DNA of 64,000 nt from Sporosarcina pasteurii (lineage in GTDB: Bacteria > Bacillota > Bacilli > Bacillales_A > Planococcaceae), in NCBI RefSeq assembly GCF_041295575.1, contig NZ_CP160452.1:930001-994000 (forward strand), in the 5' to 3' direction. Shown here piece after piece: positions 8,691-18,959 of the stretch. The notes under the pieces were generated by a model. The model was not told where the DNA came from and searched no databases. It saw only the letters and a list, made by a program, of their open reading frames with translations. The first letter of the stretch is position 1; each line of letters opens with the position of its first letter. The position numbers and the translations under genes were made by a program.

Positions 8691-10397
8691 TTGAATAAAA
8701 AAACTATTATCCGGACATTTGAAAAGATAGCATTATATATGGAGTTACTTGGGGAAAATCATTTTAAGGTTGCGGCATTTAGAAGAGCAGCAAATGTACT
8801 CGAATTAGATCCGCGTAGCTTAGCGGAAATGGATGATATTTTAAGTTTAAAAGGCATCGGAAAAGGAACAGGCGCTGTGATTACAGATTTAATGGAGAAA
8901 GGCGAGTCTGATTTGGTTTTAGAATTAGAAGAAACTGTTCCGAAAGGCCTCATTCCATTACTGAAAATCCCTGGTCTTGGCGGAAAACGTATTGCCAAAT
9001 TACGTCAAGAACTCGGTATTGATTCAGTTGAAACTTTACGACAAGCTTGTGCAGATGGTGCAGTTCGAAAAGTGGCTGGGTTTGGTAAAAAGACGGAAGA
9101 AAATATTCTAGCAGCAATCGAAGCATTTGAAACGAGAAGTGAAAAATTTCCAATTTGGAAAGTCAAATCAACCGTTTCAATCATTGAGAATACGTTAACA
9201 AATATTTCCGAAGTGGCACGTTTTTCTGTAGCAGGTAGTTACCGTAGAACAGAAGAAGAGAGCAGCGACGTCGATTTTATCGTGGTCACTGAAAATCCGG
9301 CTACCGTTCGAGAAAAAATATTGACGCAGTTACCCGTACTTGAAACGATTGCGGCTGGCGATGCAAAATTATCGATTACACTCGATATAGACGACCCAAT
9401 TGATGCAGATTTTCGATTCGTAAAAGATGAGCAATTTGCGACAGCCATCCATCATTTTACAGGTTCGAAAAATCATAATGTACGATTGCGTCAACTTGCA
9501 AAGTCAAAAGGCTGGAGTATTAGTGAATACGGGGTGGAAGATGAACATGGTGAAGTCCATACATTTGAATCGGAAAAAGCGTTTTTCAATCACTTCGATT
9601 TACCGTTTATTCCGCCAGTATTAAGACAAGATGGACGTGAATTAGACCGAGTCGATGAGATTGAAACACTTGTAGATATAAAAGACATACGCGCGGATTT
9701 ACACATGCACACAACTTGGTCGGATGGTGGCTATTCGATACGAGAAATGATAGAGGCAGCACGTGGGAAAGGGTATTCACATATTGTGATTACGGACCAT
9801 TCTCAGTTTTTACGCGTGGCAAATGGTTTAACACCAGATCGCCTACGTCAGCAAATCGCCGAAATCCGAGACTTAAATGACCAATATGATGATATTGAAA
9901 TATTCTGTGGCACCGAAATGGATATATTACCCGATGCGACGCTCGATTTTGATAATGAATTACTTCAAGAACTCGACTTTGTCATCGCGGCAATTCACTC
10001 AAGTTTTAATCAACCACAGGCGCAAATTATGGAGAGGCTGCATGCAGCAATGGAAAATCCTTACGTGAATATGATTGCCCATCCAACAGGCCGTATTATT
10101 GGACAACGTGAAGGATATAGTGTGGATGTTTCTCAGCTCATTAAATGGGCGAAAAAATATGGGAAAATACTAGAGTTAAACGCGAATCCGCGTCGACTTG
10201 ATTTGAATAAAGAGTATTTAATTGAAGCGCAAAATGCAGGTATCCCAATTGCAATTAATACAGATGCCCATGCGATAGATCAGTTAGACTTCATGCCAAC
10301 AGGTGTAAATTACGCGAAAAAAGCATGGTTGAAAAAGGAAAATATCGTCAATACATGGTCGCTTGAAAAGTTTATCGCTGAAGTTGTGAAAAAATGA
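8691..10397 (+). CDS. polX: DNA polymerase/3'-5' exonuclease PolX
   Basis: Family X DNA polymerase used in base excision repair, 568 residues. It has an N-terminal HhH/8-kDa region (LKGIGKGTGAVI, IPGLGGKRIAKL), the polymerase palm with GSYRRTEEESSDVDFIVV carrying the catalytic aspartates, and a C-terminal PHP domain (ADLHMHTTWSDGG, ITDHSQF, ELNANPRR, NTDAHA) that supplies the exonuclease/AP activities. TTG start with GTAGGAGG about 8 bases upstream. Its stop overlaps an ATG of the mutS2 frame, but the better mutS2 start is 21 bases further on. Confidence 0.96.
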   Translation: MNKKTIIRTFEKIALYMELLGENHFKVAAFRRAANVLELDPRSLAEMDDILSLKGIGKGTGAVITDLMEKGESDLVLELEETVPKGLIPLLKIPGLGGKRIAKLRQELGIDSVETLRQACADGAVRKVAGFGKKTEENILAAIEAFETRSEKFPIWKVKSTVSIIENTLTNISEVARFSVAGSYRRTEEESSDVDFIVVTENPATVREKILTQLPVLETIAAGDAKLSITLDIDDPIDADFRFVKDEQFATAIHHFTGSKNHNVRLRQLAKSKGWSISEYGVEDEHGEVHTFESEKAFFNHFDLPFIPPVLRQDGRELDRVDEIETLVDIKDIRADLHMHTTWSDGGYSIREMIEAARGKGYSHIVITDHSQFLRVANGLTPDRLRQQIAEIRDLNDQYDDIEIFCGTEMDILPDATLDFDNELLQELDFVIAAIHSSFNQPQAQIMERLHAAMENPYVNMIAHPTGRIIGQREGYSVDVSQLIKWAKKYGKILELNANPRRLDLNKEYLIEAQNAGIPIAINTDAHAIDQLDFMPTGVNYAKKAWLKKENIVNTWSLEKFIAEVVKK

Positions 10398-10414
10398 AAG
10401 GAAGTGTACAGACA

Positions 10415-12772
10415 TTGGAATCCCGTGTCTTACAAACACTTGAATATAATAAAATTATAGAACTTGTCGCAGAACATAGTACATTTTCTGCGGGACAGAC
10501 ACTTATTGAACAATTAACACCAGAGAGTAACTACTCGGACGTTGTTCGACTCTTAGAAGAGACGGATGAAGCGCTCGCCATTTTACGATTACGTGGCAAT
10601 GTGCCAATGGGCGGGATGAAAGATATTCGTCCACATGCGAAAAGAGCACAAATGGATGGGATGCTCAGTAGTGTAGAGTTAATGGAAATATCTAGTACAA
10701 TTCGAGCAAGTCGGATTTTACGTCAGTTTATTGAAGGGGTTATCGAGGATGAGGATGTGTCGATTCCTCATTTTACCGCGATTAAAGAATCGTTCCCGAT
10801 TTTAACGGATCTAGAAAGGGAAATTAATCATTCAATAGATGAAAATGGACATGTCATGGATGGTGCATCTGAAAAGCTTCGTTCTATTCGCCAAGGACTT
10901 CGTACACAAGAGAGTCGCGTGCGTGAAAGGTTAGAAAGTTACACGCGTGGGCGAAATGCTGCGAAGATGTTGTCAGATGCGATTGTAACCATTCGAAACG
11001 ATCGATACGTCATTCCGGTGAAAGCCGAATACCGTTCCCATTACGGGGGTGTGATTCATGATATGTCTTCATCCGGTCAAACCTTGTTTATTGAACCTGA
11101 TGCGGTTGTACAAGCGAACAATGAAATTCGGAACTTAAAAGTGAAAGAGCAGGAAGAAGTTGAACGAATTTTAATCGAGTTGTCGCAGTCTGTTCAAGTC
11201 GTTGCACATGATTTATTTGTACTCGTCAATTTATTAGCTGAAGTCGATGCGATCCTTGCAAAGGCTAAATATGGTACGGCACATAAATATACGAAACCGA
11301 ACGTGAACGACAAAGGGTATATTCGTCTTTCGCAAGCTACACACCCATTAATCCCAGTTCAAGAGGCCATTGCAAATGATATTTAGTTCGGAAAAGATGT
11401 GACGACAATCGTTATTACCGGACCGAATACAGGTGGAAAAACGGTTACATTGAAAACCGTTGGACTTTGTACATTAATGGCGCAATCAGGGATTCCAATC
11501 CCGGCGTTAGACGGTTCAGAATTAGCAATATTTAACGCGGTTTACGCAGACATTGGCGATGAACAATCCATTGAGCAAAGTCTAAGTACATTTTCATCGA
11601 GAATGGTAAACATTGTAGACATATTACAAAAGTACGATGAACATTCCTTGTTATTATTCGACGAACTTGGCTCAGGGACTGACCCGCAAGAAGGTGCTGC
11701 ACTTGCGATTGCGATTTTGGATGAAGTACACGGCAAAGGTGCACGTGTGTTGGCCACAACTCACTATCCAGAACTCAAAGCATACGGCTACAATCGTCCT
11801 GGCATGACGAATGCAAGTGTAGAATTTGATATTGATACATTAAGTCCTACGTATCGCTTACTTATCGGCGTTCCTGGACGGAGTAATGCTTTTGAAATTT
11901 CTGAGCGTTTAGGGTTAGATAACCAAATTATAGACCGTGCAAAATCATTTACAGGAACAGATCGCGGAGAAGTTGAATCTATGATTGCTTCTCTTGAAGA
12001 TAGCCGTCTACGTTCTGAAAAAGATGCGGATGAAACACATGCTATTTTACTTGAGACAGAACGCTTAAAACGTGAACTAGAAGCGGAATGGCAAGAGTTT
12101 AATCAACAAAAAGAAAAATTAGAAACAAAAGCAAAAGAAAAGGCAAAAACAATTGTAGAAGATGCAAAACGTGAAGCGGAAGCAGTCATTTCTGATTTAC
12201 GAGCCATGCGGTTAAACGCCGGAGCGAATGTAAAAGAACATGAACTGATTGATGCGCGGAAACGTTTAGATGAAGCCACACCAGCAGGGGAGAAACCAGC
12301 TCCTGTCCAAGCGAAAGCCGCACCAAGACCCCTCCAAGTAGGAGATGAAGTACAGGTCCTTCAATATGGACAAAAAGGGACTTTGCTTGAGAAAACTTCT
12401 TCTGACGATTGGATTGTACAAATTGGCATCTTAAAAATGAATATTAAAGAATCGGGACTAGAATATGTGAAGCCTAAAAAGGAAAAGGCGCCTGTTGTCA
12501 CAACTTCTGTTCGAAACAGGTCAAGCCATGTGAAATTGGACCTTGATCTCCGAGGAGAACGTTATGAGGATGCAATTCAACGCACAGAAAAATATATCGA
12601 CGATGCGTTGTTATCAAACTATCATCAAGTATCCATTATTCACGGAAAAGGAACAGGCGCTTTGCGACAAGGGGTACAACAATATTTAAAAACTCATTCC
12701 CGTGTTAAGAGCTATCGATTTGGTGAAGCAAGTGAAGGGGGCCACGGCGTTACTGTCGTGGAATTAAAATAA
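10415..12772 (+). pseudogene. mutS2: MutS2 endonuclease gene interrupted by an in-frame TAG
   Basis: MutS2 acts on recombination intermediates and collided ribosomes. The TTG at 10415 (AAAGGAAG upstream) gives MESRVLQTLEYNKI, a better family start than the ATG at 10394. The frame runs through the core and clamp domains to a TAG at 11384-11386, then continues in the same frame: GKDVTT, Walker A GPNTGGKT, Walker [14 protein letters not shown], coiled coil, KOW-like region and C-terminal Smr domain ([22 protein letters not shown]). Total length (about 785 codons) equals intact MutS2. Homologues usually have Glu here (NDIE.GKD), so one G-to-T change (GAG to TAG) explains the break. A GTG at 11399 could restart translation but lacks a clear ribosome binding site. 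It could be true inactivation, readthrough or a base-call error. Confidence 0.88.
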
Positions 12773-12857
12773 TTACGTAGTAAAACGAATTGAAACTTTA
12801 TTGTGTAACGTTCGTAAAGGATTGTTATCACGTATTTCAAAAGGAGGCAAATTCTTT

Positions 12858-13271
12858 GTGATAAAATCCGGTTTTTGGTCCCATCCATTAGTAGAAACAG
12901 CAGGGTATTTTAGTGTTGTTGTCCTATGTTTACTCGTATCAATGGTATTATTTGAACTTGTGACGAAATATCAAAACTGGGAACAAATAAAAAAAGGGAA
13001 TTTCGCCGTCGCAATGGCTACAGGCGGTAAAATTTTTGGCGTCGCCAATATCTTCCGATTTTCAATTGAAAGGCATAATACGTTGCCTGAGATGATTGGT
13101 TGGGGATTTTATGGTTTTATATTACTTGTATTTGCATATATCTTGTTTGAGTTTATGACGCCTAAATTTAATGTGGATAAGGAAATAGAGGCAGATAATC
13201 GTTCAGTTGGTTTTATTTCACTTACGATTTCAGTAGGCTTGTCATTTGTCATTGGAGCAAGTATTTCATAG
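12858..13271 (+). CDS. yshE: DUF350 membrane protein (YshE-like)
   Basis: 137-residue protein with four membrane segments in two similar halves, the DUF350 arrangement (AGYFSVVVLCLLVSMVLFE, then VGFISLTISVGLSFVIGAS). The GTG at 12858 follows AAAGGAGG with 9-base spacing. The open frame extends 19 codons further upstream but without a usable site. Gene position after mutS2 is the same as B. subtilis yshE. Function unknown. Confidence 0.85.
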   Translation: MIKSGFWSHPLVETAGYFSVVVLCLLVSMVLFELVTKYQNWEQIKKGNFAVAMATGGKIFGVANIFRFSIERHNTLPEMIGWGFYGFILLVFAYILFEFMTPKFNVDKEIEADNRSVGFISLTISVGLSFVIGASIS

Positions 13272-13282
13272 GAGAGAGATAA

Positions 13283-13360
13283 ATGGAAAGACTTTCTAAA
13301 ATCTTAATGATTTTATGTGTCGTGTTTATCGTCGTAGGCATTTATTGGCTATCTAATTAA
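13283..13360 (+). CDS. Small single-helix membrane protein (25 aa)
   Basis: ATG preceded by GGAGAGAG, 11 bases after the yshE stop, encoding 25 residues: a short charged N-terminus (MERLSK) and one hydrophobic helix ending YWLSN. A perfect terminator starts 10 bases after its stop, so it closes the yshE transcript. No family recognised. It could be chance, but spacing, ribosome binding site and terminator position argue for a real small protein. Confidence 0.55.
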   Translation: MERLSKILMILCVVFIVVGIYWLSN

Positions 13361-13369
13361 AAATAAAGT

Positions 13370-13411
13370 AACACCTTCATCGTTCGATAAGCGGATGATG
13401 AAGGTGTTTTT
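13370..13411 (+). terminator. Terminator of the zapA-yshE unit
   Basis: 12-bp stem AACACCTTCATC/GATGAAGGTGTT followed by a run of T. Confidence 0.92.
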
Positions 13412-13456
13412 TTACGAGTGTTCACGTATTTTTTTACGTTTTTAAGAATATTGTAA

Positions 13457-13485
13457 TTGAAAGCGTAATCATTTAGTCTTATAAT
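13457..13485 (+). promoter_or_regulatory. Sigma-A promoter of lcfA
   Basis: TTGAAA (13457-13462), 17-base spacer, TATAAT (13480-13485). It lies about 50 bases before the lcfA start. I see no clear FadR-type palindrome here. Confidence 0.75.
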
Positions 13486-13533
13486 AAAATGTAGGAATAT
13501 TCTGGCCAATATGAAAGCGAAAGGAGCAGAGCT

Positions 13534-15237
13534 ATGATAAATAAACCTTGGTTAAGTTTGTATCCACCTGAAATATCTGCAAAGGTGAGCTATGAGAAAA
13601 TCCCGATTCACGAGTATTTAACGCGTGCGTATAAAGCTTCACCGGACAAAATTGCAATTCATTTTATGGGGAAAAATATTACGTATCGAGAGTTCTATCA
13701 ATCTACATTAAAGTTCGCAAACTATTTACGTTCACTAGGGATCGAAAAAGGTGATAGAGTTGCAATCATGTTGCCAAACTGTCCGCAAAGTGCGATAGCA
13801 TATTTTGGAATATTGTACAGCGGTGCCATCGTTGTCCAGACGAACCCTCTCTATACCGAACGCGAATTAAAGTATCAAATGGTCAATTCGGGTGCAAAAG
13901 CAATTATCGCACTCGATTTATTGTATCCGCGCGTAACGAATATTGTGAAGGAAACATCGTTAGAGCACGTAATCATTACTGGTATTAAGGATTATTTGCC
14001 ATTTCCTAAAAACGTGATCTACCCTTTTATTCAAAAAAAGGAACATGGCATTTCAATTAAAGTAGAACATCGCGGAATAAACCATTTGTACACTGAAATG
14101 ATGAAAATCGCAAAGGAGGAACCGATTCGTACAGTGTTTGATTTTGAAGAAGATATCGCATTGCTTCAATATACAGGAGGCACAACAGGACCGCCAAAAG
14201 GCGTTATGTTAACCCATAAAAACTTAGTGTCTAACACAGCGATGTGTGAACAATGGCTTTATAAGTCGAAACGCGGTGAAGGAGTTGTTCTAGGCATGTT
14301 GCCGTTTTTCCATGTATATGGGATGACGACTGTACTAATTTTAACGGTGATGATGAATAATAAAATGGTGCTGATGCCGAAACCTGATATGGATTTAGCA
14401 TTAAAAATGATTGACAAACAAAAACCGACGTTATTTCCAGGCGCCCCAACGATGTATATCGGTCTTTTGAATCATCCTAAGATCGGGAAATATGATTTAT
14501 CATCTATCTCAGCATGTATTAGTGGTTCCGCAACACTCCCCATTGAAGTGAAAGATAAATTTGAGAAAGTTACAGGCGGAAAATTAGTCGAAGGATACGG
14601 GTTAACCGAAACATCTCCAGTGACCCATGCGAATTTTGTTTGGGCAGGCGCTGAACATAATGAAAAAGGTTCCGTTGGCGTTCCATGGCCGGGTACAGAG
14701 GCTTGTATTCTTGGTCCTGAAACATCTAAACCATTAGCAATTGGAGAAATTGGAGAAATTGCGGTAAAAGGTCCCCAAGTAATGAAGGGGTATTGGCAAA
14801 TGCCTGAAGAGACAGCAGCAACATTTCGCGATGGCTGGCTGTTAACGGGTGATTTAGGCTATATGGATGAAAAAGAACGTTTTTATATTGCTGATCGGAA
14901 AAAAGATATGATTATTGCCAGTGGCTTTAATATTTATCCTCGGGAAGTTGAGGAAGTACTTTATGAGCATGACGCAATTTTAGAATGCGTCGTCGCAGGT
15001 GTCCCGGATGCATATCGTGGCGAGACCGTAAAAGCGTATATCGTGTTAAAAGAGGGCGCTTCAGTTACGGAAGAAGCGTTAGATAAATACTGTAGAGAAC
15101 AACTAGCTGCTTACAAAGCACCACGTTTCTATGAATTCCGTGATGAACTTCCGAAAACTGCGGTTGGCAAAATTTTACGGAGAACGCTTATTGAAGAAGA
15201 GAAGAAGAAAATGAATCAAGATTTAGTAAATTCATAA
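13534..15237 (+). CDS. lcfA: Long-chain-fatty-acid--CoA ligase
   Basis: Activates fatty acids to acyl-CoA for beta-oxidation through an acyl-AMP intermediate. 567 residues of the ANL superfamily: P-loop-like YTGGTTGPPKGVMLTH near residue 210, GYGLTETSPV, LTGDLGYMD and the C-terminal catalytic Lys in PKTAVGKILRR. GAAAGGAGC precedes the ATG. Heads the conserved lcfA-fadR-fadB-etfBA fatty acid oxidation group. Confidence 0.95.
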   Translation: MINKPWLSLYPPEISAKVSYEKIPIHEYLTRAYKASPDKIAIHFMGKNITYREFYQSTLKFANYLRSLGIEKGDRVAIMLPNCPQSAIAYFGILYSGAIVVQTNPLYTERELKYQMVNSGAKAIIALDLLYPRVTNIVKETSLEHVIITGIKDYLPFPKNVIYPFIQKKEHGISIKVEHRGINHLYTEMMKIAKEEPIRTVFDFEEDIALLQYTGGTTGPPKGVMLTHKNLVSNTAMCEQWLYKSKRGEGVVLGMLPFFHVYGMTTVLILTVMMNNKMVLMPKPDMDLALKMIDKQKPTLFPGAPTMYIGLLNHPKIGKYDLSSISACISGSATLPIEVKDKFEKVTGGKLVEGYGLTETSPVTHANFVWAGAEHNEKGSVGVPWPGTEACILGPETSKPLAIGEIGEIAVKGPQVMKGYWQMPEETAATFRDGWLLTGDLGYMDEKERFYIADRKKDMIIASGFNIYPREVEEVLYEHDAILECVVAGVPDAYRGETVKAYIVLKEGASVTEEALDKYCREQLAAYKAPRFYEFRDELPKTAVGKILRRTLIEEEKKKMNQDLVNS

Positions 15238-15246
15238 AGTTGTTCC

Positions 15247-15275
15247 TTGACTTGAAATAAAATAAAGCTTATTAT
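15247..15275 (+). promoter_or_regulatory. Sigma-A promoter of fadR
   Basis: TTGACT, 17-base spacer, TATTAT. The FadR-type operator begins eight bases after the -10 box, over the expected transcription start. Confidence 0.75.
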
Positions 15276-15282
15276 TAGAATG

Positions 15283-15300
15283 TGAATGAATAGTCATTCA
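15283..15300. promoter_or_regulatory. FadR operator
   Basis: TGAATGAATAGTCATTCA matches the B. subtilis FadR consensus TGAATGAMTANTCATTCA at every position. It sits at the predicted start of fadR transcription, so FadR should repress its own operon until long-chain acyl-CoA binds. Confidence 0.88.
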
Positions 15301-15332
15301 TATTCTTTTTTTGATGGTGGTGATTAAGAAAA

Positions 15333-15914
15333 ATGAAACGCGATAAACCGAAATACAAACAAATCATAGATGCAGCCGTTATCGCTATTGCACAAAATGG
15401 CTATCATCAAGCACAAGTTTCAAAAATCGCTAAAGAAGCAGGGGTTGCCGATGGGACAATCTATCTTTACTTTAAAAATAAAGAAGATATTTTGGTGTCG
15501 GTATTTAGAGAAAAAATGGCGATTTTTACACACAATTTACGTGTAATTCTGGAAGAAGATATAGATACATCCAAACGATTATTCAAAATGATCGACAATC
15601 ATTTTCGCGTACTTCATGAAGACCGCCATCTTGCCATTGTCACTCAGTTAGAATTGCGACAATCCGGGAAGAAACTACGTTTACGGATTAATGAAGTGTT
15701 AAAAGAATATCTGGATTTATTAGACGTGATTTTAAAGGATGGTATAGAACGCAATGACCTAGATCAAACGCTGGATATCCGTCTAGCGCGTCAAATGATT
15801 TTCGGAACAATTGACGAAACAATCACTTCATGGGTGATGAATGAGCAAAAGTATGATTTAATAGAATTATCACCAAATGTACATAAGCTTATCATGAATG
15901 CGATAAAAGCTTAA
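15333..15914 (+). CDS. fadR: TetR-family fatty acid metabolism regulator
   Basis: 193-residue TetR repressor. The N-terminal helix-turn-helix (QVSKIAKEAGVADGTIYLYFKNKEDIL, given here in parts: VSKIAKEAGVADGTIYLYF) is followed by an all-helical acyl-CoA-binding domain. Gene order lcfA-fadR-fadB-etfB-etfA is that of B. subtilis, and its own upstream region carries a consensus FadR site. It controls beta-oxidation genes in response to long-chain acyl-CoA. Confidence 0.94.
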   Translation: MKRDKPKYKQIIDAAVIAIAQNGYHQAQVSKIAKEAGVADGTIYLYFKNKEDILVSVFREKMAIFTHNLRVILEEDIDTSKRLFKMIDNHFRVLHEDRHLAIVTQLELRQSGKKLRLRINEVLKEYLDLLDVILKDGIERNDLDQTLDIRLARQMIFGTIDETITSWVMNEQKYDLIELSPNVHKLIMNAIKA

Positions 15915-16025
15915 TCGTGTTTGAGTTTTTCTGCGAACTGTGTAAAGCGCTTTCAGAATGACTCACTAACTAGTACGTGATTCGTTGAAATGGTGATACA
16001 GATTTGGAAAAGGGGATGGGATGAA

Positions 16026-16799
16026 ATGGAGTTTTTGTCAATCGAACAAGAACAAGGTGTTGCAACAGTAACCATTAATAGACCACCTGCCAACGCATTA
16101 GCGCGTGCGTTAATTCTTGAGATTAACGCATTGCTCGACCAGGTTGAAGAGGATGATAACGTACGTGTTGTTGTTCTTCGCGGTGAAGGAAGGTTTTTCT
16201 CAGCAGGCGCGGACATTAAAGAATTCACAGACGTTACATCAGGCGAAGAGTTTACAAAACTCGCGTCGAATGGACAAGAAGTTTTTGAGCGACTTGAATC
16301 TTTCCATAAACCTGTTATTGCAGCCATTCATGGAGCGGCGCTGGGTGGTGGATTAGAACTGGCGATGGCCTGTCATATGCGTTTCGTATCGGATAATGCA
16401 AAACTTGGCCTGCCGGAATTACAACTAGGGTTAATTCCTGGCTTCGCGGGAACACAGCGACTGCCGCGTTATGTGGGGGTGCCAAAAGCCGCTGAAATGC
16501 TGTTAACGAGTGACCCAATTTCTGGTAAAGAAGCAGTTGATTATGGGCTTGCGAATAAAGCTTTTTCAGAGGAAGAGCTGTTCAATAAGACTGCGGAAAT
16601 CGCACAGAAAATTGCTAAGAAGAGCCCGATTGCAGTGAAAGCAGCTTTAGAAATGTTGCAATTTACTAAAACTTCCACTTATTATGAAGGCGTTCAAGCC
16701 GAGGCGAATTCTTTTGGTGAAGTATTTGTTTCTGAAGATGCTAAAGAAGGAATTCAAGCATTTATTGAAAAGCGAGAACCTGTATTTCAAGGGAAATGA
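16026..16799 (+). CDS. fadB: Enoyl-CoA hydratase
   Basis: Hydrates trans-2-enoyl-CoA to 3-hydroxyacyl-CoA. 257 residues, crotonase fold, with oxyanion-hole motifs [12 protein letters not shown] and [12 protein letters not shown] and the catalytic Glu region [15 protein letters not shown] at 16026 is preferred over upstream GTG 15990 because AAGGGGATGGG lies just before it and the residues match family N-termini. Follows fadR by 111 bases. Confidence 0.94.
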   Translation: MEFLSIEQEQGVATVTINRPPANALARALILEINALLDQVEEDDNVRVVVLRGEGRFFSAGADIKEFTDVTSGEEFTKLASNGQEVFERLESFHKPVIAAIHGAALGGGLELAMACHMRFVSDNAKLGLPELQLGLIPGFAGTQRLPRYVGVPKAAEMLLTSDPISGKEAVDYGLANKAFSEEELFNKTAEIAQKIAKKSPIAVKAALEMLQFTKTSTYYEGVQAEANSFGEVFVSEDAKEGIQAFIEKREPVFQGK

Positions 16800-16826
16800 C
16801 GAAAATAGCTGAGGAGGGTGTTATTA

Positions 16827-17600
16827 ATGAATATTTATGTTTTGGTAAAACGTACTTTTGATACTGAGGAAAAAATTACAGTTAATAATGGTGCAATTGT
16901 TGAAGATGGGGCGGAATTCATCATTAATCCATATGACGAATATGCAATTGAAGAAGCAATTACAGTTCGCGATGAACATGGCGGAGAAGTAACTGTTATT
17001 ACAATCGGGGATGAAGAAGCAGAAAAACAGCTACGCACAGCTTTAGCAATGGGTGCAGATAAAGCAGTTTTAATTAATACAGAAGATGATTTAGATGAAA
17101 TGGATGAATTTACAGTTGCGAAGATTATTTCTGAGTACTTAAGTGATAAAGATGCAGATTTGATCCTTGCAGGAAACGTTGCAATTGACGGCGGTTCAGG
17201 TCAAGTTGGCCCACGTGTTGCAGAAATGCTTGGCATAAACTATGTAACTACGATTACAAAGCTAGAAATTGACGGTACAGACGTGAAGATTGTTCGTGAC
17301 GTTGAAGGAGATTCTGAAGTACTCGAAACAGCACTGCCATTATTAGTGACGGCGCAACAAGGGTTAAACGAGCCACGTTATCCTTCATTGCCTGGGATTA
17401 TGAAAGCGAAAAGAAAGCCGCTAGAAGAGTTGGAGCTCGATGACCTGGATCTTGATGAGGACGACGTAGAAGCAAAAACTGAAACGGTTAATGTGTTCTT
17501 ACCACCTGCAAAAGAAGCGGGACGAATCCTTGAAGGTGAAATAGCAGATCAAGTGAAAGAACTTGTTCAGTTACTGAAAGATGAAGCGAAAGTCATTTAA
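16827..17600 (+). CDS. etfB: Electron transfer flavoprotein beta subunit
   Basis: With EtfA it passes electrons from acyl-CoA dehydrogenase to the quinone pool. 257 residues with the ETF beta signature near residues 110-130 (LAGNVAIDGGSGQVGP) and an AMP-binding Rossmann-like fold. ATG at 16827 follows GAGGAGG by 8 bases. An upstream TTG at 16818 is less likely. Acidic stretch LDDLDLDEDD near residue 205. Confidence 0.95.
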   Translation: MNIYVLVKRTFDTEEKITVNNGAIVEDGAEFIINPYDEYAIEEAITVRDEHGGEVTVITIGDEEAEKQLRTALAMGADKAVLINTEDDLDEMDEFTVAKIISEYLSDKDADLILAGNVAIDGGSGQVGPRVAEMLGINYVTTITKLEIDGTDVKIVRDVEGDSEVLETALPLLVTAQQGLNEPRYPSLPGIMKAKRKPLEELELDDLDLDEDDVEAKTETVNVFLPPAKEAGRILEGEIADQVKELVQLLKDEAKVI

Positions 17601-17738
17601 ATTTTCACTTGATTGTTCAAGAATTTAGCTATTAATCATAGAAAACTAGATGTATATATTGATATTTAATTGGACGAGTATTAAGAGGTAGAGCGAGAAG
17701 TTCTTCTTCTTTTATATCGGATATAGGAGGGACAGGGA

Positions 17739-18716
17739 ATGTCAAAAAAAGTATTAGTACTTGGAGAAACTCGTGATGGTGTCTTACGTAACGTTTCATT
17801 TGAAGCAATTGCAGCTGCAAAAAAAGTTTCAGCAGGCGGAGAAGTTGTTGGGGTACTACTAGGCGATTCCGTTCAATCACTTGGGGCAGAAATGATTCAA
17901 TACGGTGCAGACCGTGTTGTAACGGTTGAGCATGAAAAATTGAAACAATATACTTCAGATGGCTACAGCCAAGGATTCATGGCGGTTTGCGAACAAGAGA
18001 ATCCAGAAGCAATTGTTTTTGGTCATACAGCATTAGGAAAAGATTTATCTCCTAAAATTGCTAGTAAACTAGCAGCTGGCCTCATTTCAGATGTAACTGA
18101 AATTGAAGGAGAAGACGATGATGCTTTATTCATCCGTCCAATTTATTCCGGGAAAGCATTTGAAAAAGTAAAGCATAAAGAAGGGCTTCTGTTCATAACA
18201 GTACGTCCGAATAACATTGCGGCCTTGGAAAAAGATGAAAGTCGTAGCGGTGACGTTACTTCTGTTGATGTGGATGTAAAAGATTTACGTACAATTATTT
18301 CTGAAGTTGTTCGTAAAGCCACTGAAGGCGTTGACATGTCAGAAGCGAAAGTCGTTGTTGCTGGTGGGCGTGGTGTGCGAAGTGCAGATGGCTTTAAGCC
18401 ACTACAAGAACTTGCGGACCTATTAGGTGGTGCAATTGGTGCATCACGTGGTGCATGTGACGCAGATTACTGTGACTATTCACTACAAATCGGTCAAACA
18501 GGTAAAGTTATTACGCCAGATCTTTACATCGGTGCTGGAATTTCTGGTGCTATCCAACATATGGCAGGGATGTCAAACTCCAAAGTGATTGTCGCCATAA
18601 ACAAAGACCCAGAAGCGGAAATCTTCAAAGTTGCGGATTACGGCATCGTAGGGGACTTATTCGAAGTCATTCCAATGATGATTGAAGAAGTTAAGAAATT
18701 AAAGGTTCATGCATAA
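17739..18716 (+). CDS. etfA: Electron transfer flavoprotein alpha subunit
   Basis: FAD-binding partner of EtfB, 325 residues. The C-terminal FAD domain shows VVAGGRGVRSADGF, GASRGACDAD, QIGQTGKVITPDLYI, GISGAIQHMAGM and ATINKDPEAEIF-like (here AINKDPEAEIF) motifs in order. ATAGGAGGG lies upstream of the ATG. It is 138 bases from etfB in the same direction. Confidence 0.96.
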   Translation: MSKKVLVLGETRDGVLRNVSFEAIAAAKKVSAGGEVVGVLLGDSVQSLGAEMIQYGADRVVTVEHEKLKQYTSDGYSQGFMAVCEQENPEAIVFGHTALGKDLSPKIASKLAAGLISDVTEIEGEDDDALFIRPIYSGKAFEKVKHKEGLLFITVRPNNIAALEKDESRSGDVTSVDVDVKDLRTIISEVVRKATEGVDMSEAKVVVAGGRGVRSADGFKPLQELADLLGGAIGASRGACDADYCDYSLQIGQTGKVITPDLYIGAGISGAIQHMAGMSNSKVIVAINKDPEAEIFKVADYGIVGDLFEVIPMMIEEVKKLKVHA

Positions 18717-18731
18717 ATCATTAATCGAAAA

Positions 18732-18764
18732 GGGGAGTCTTCTATGTAGAGGACTTTCTTTTTT
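18732..18764 (+). terminator. Terminator of the fad/etf unit
   Basis: About 12-bp stem around a short loop (GAGTCTTCTA/TAGAGGACTTT) ending in a T-run. Confidence 0.75.
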
Positions 18765-18959
18765 ATTATCATATTGCGGAGGTGTGATTCAACTGTGTAC
18801 TTGGCATACTGGGGGATTGATAGAGCTGCTTTTGTCACGTAAAGCATGATGATTCGAATATAGTAGGGACAGGATTAGTGAATAGGCATATTTTTCGCGG
18901 CTTATTTTTGAGCATGTTACAATACAGAAGAGTTGTAAATCAAAGGAGGAAGATTTGAA

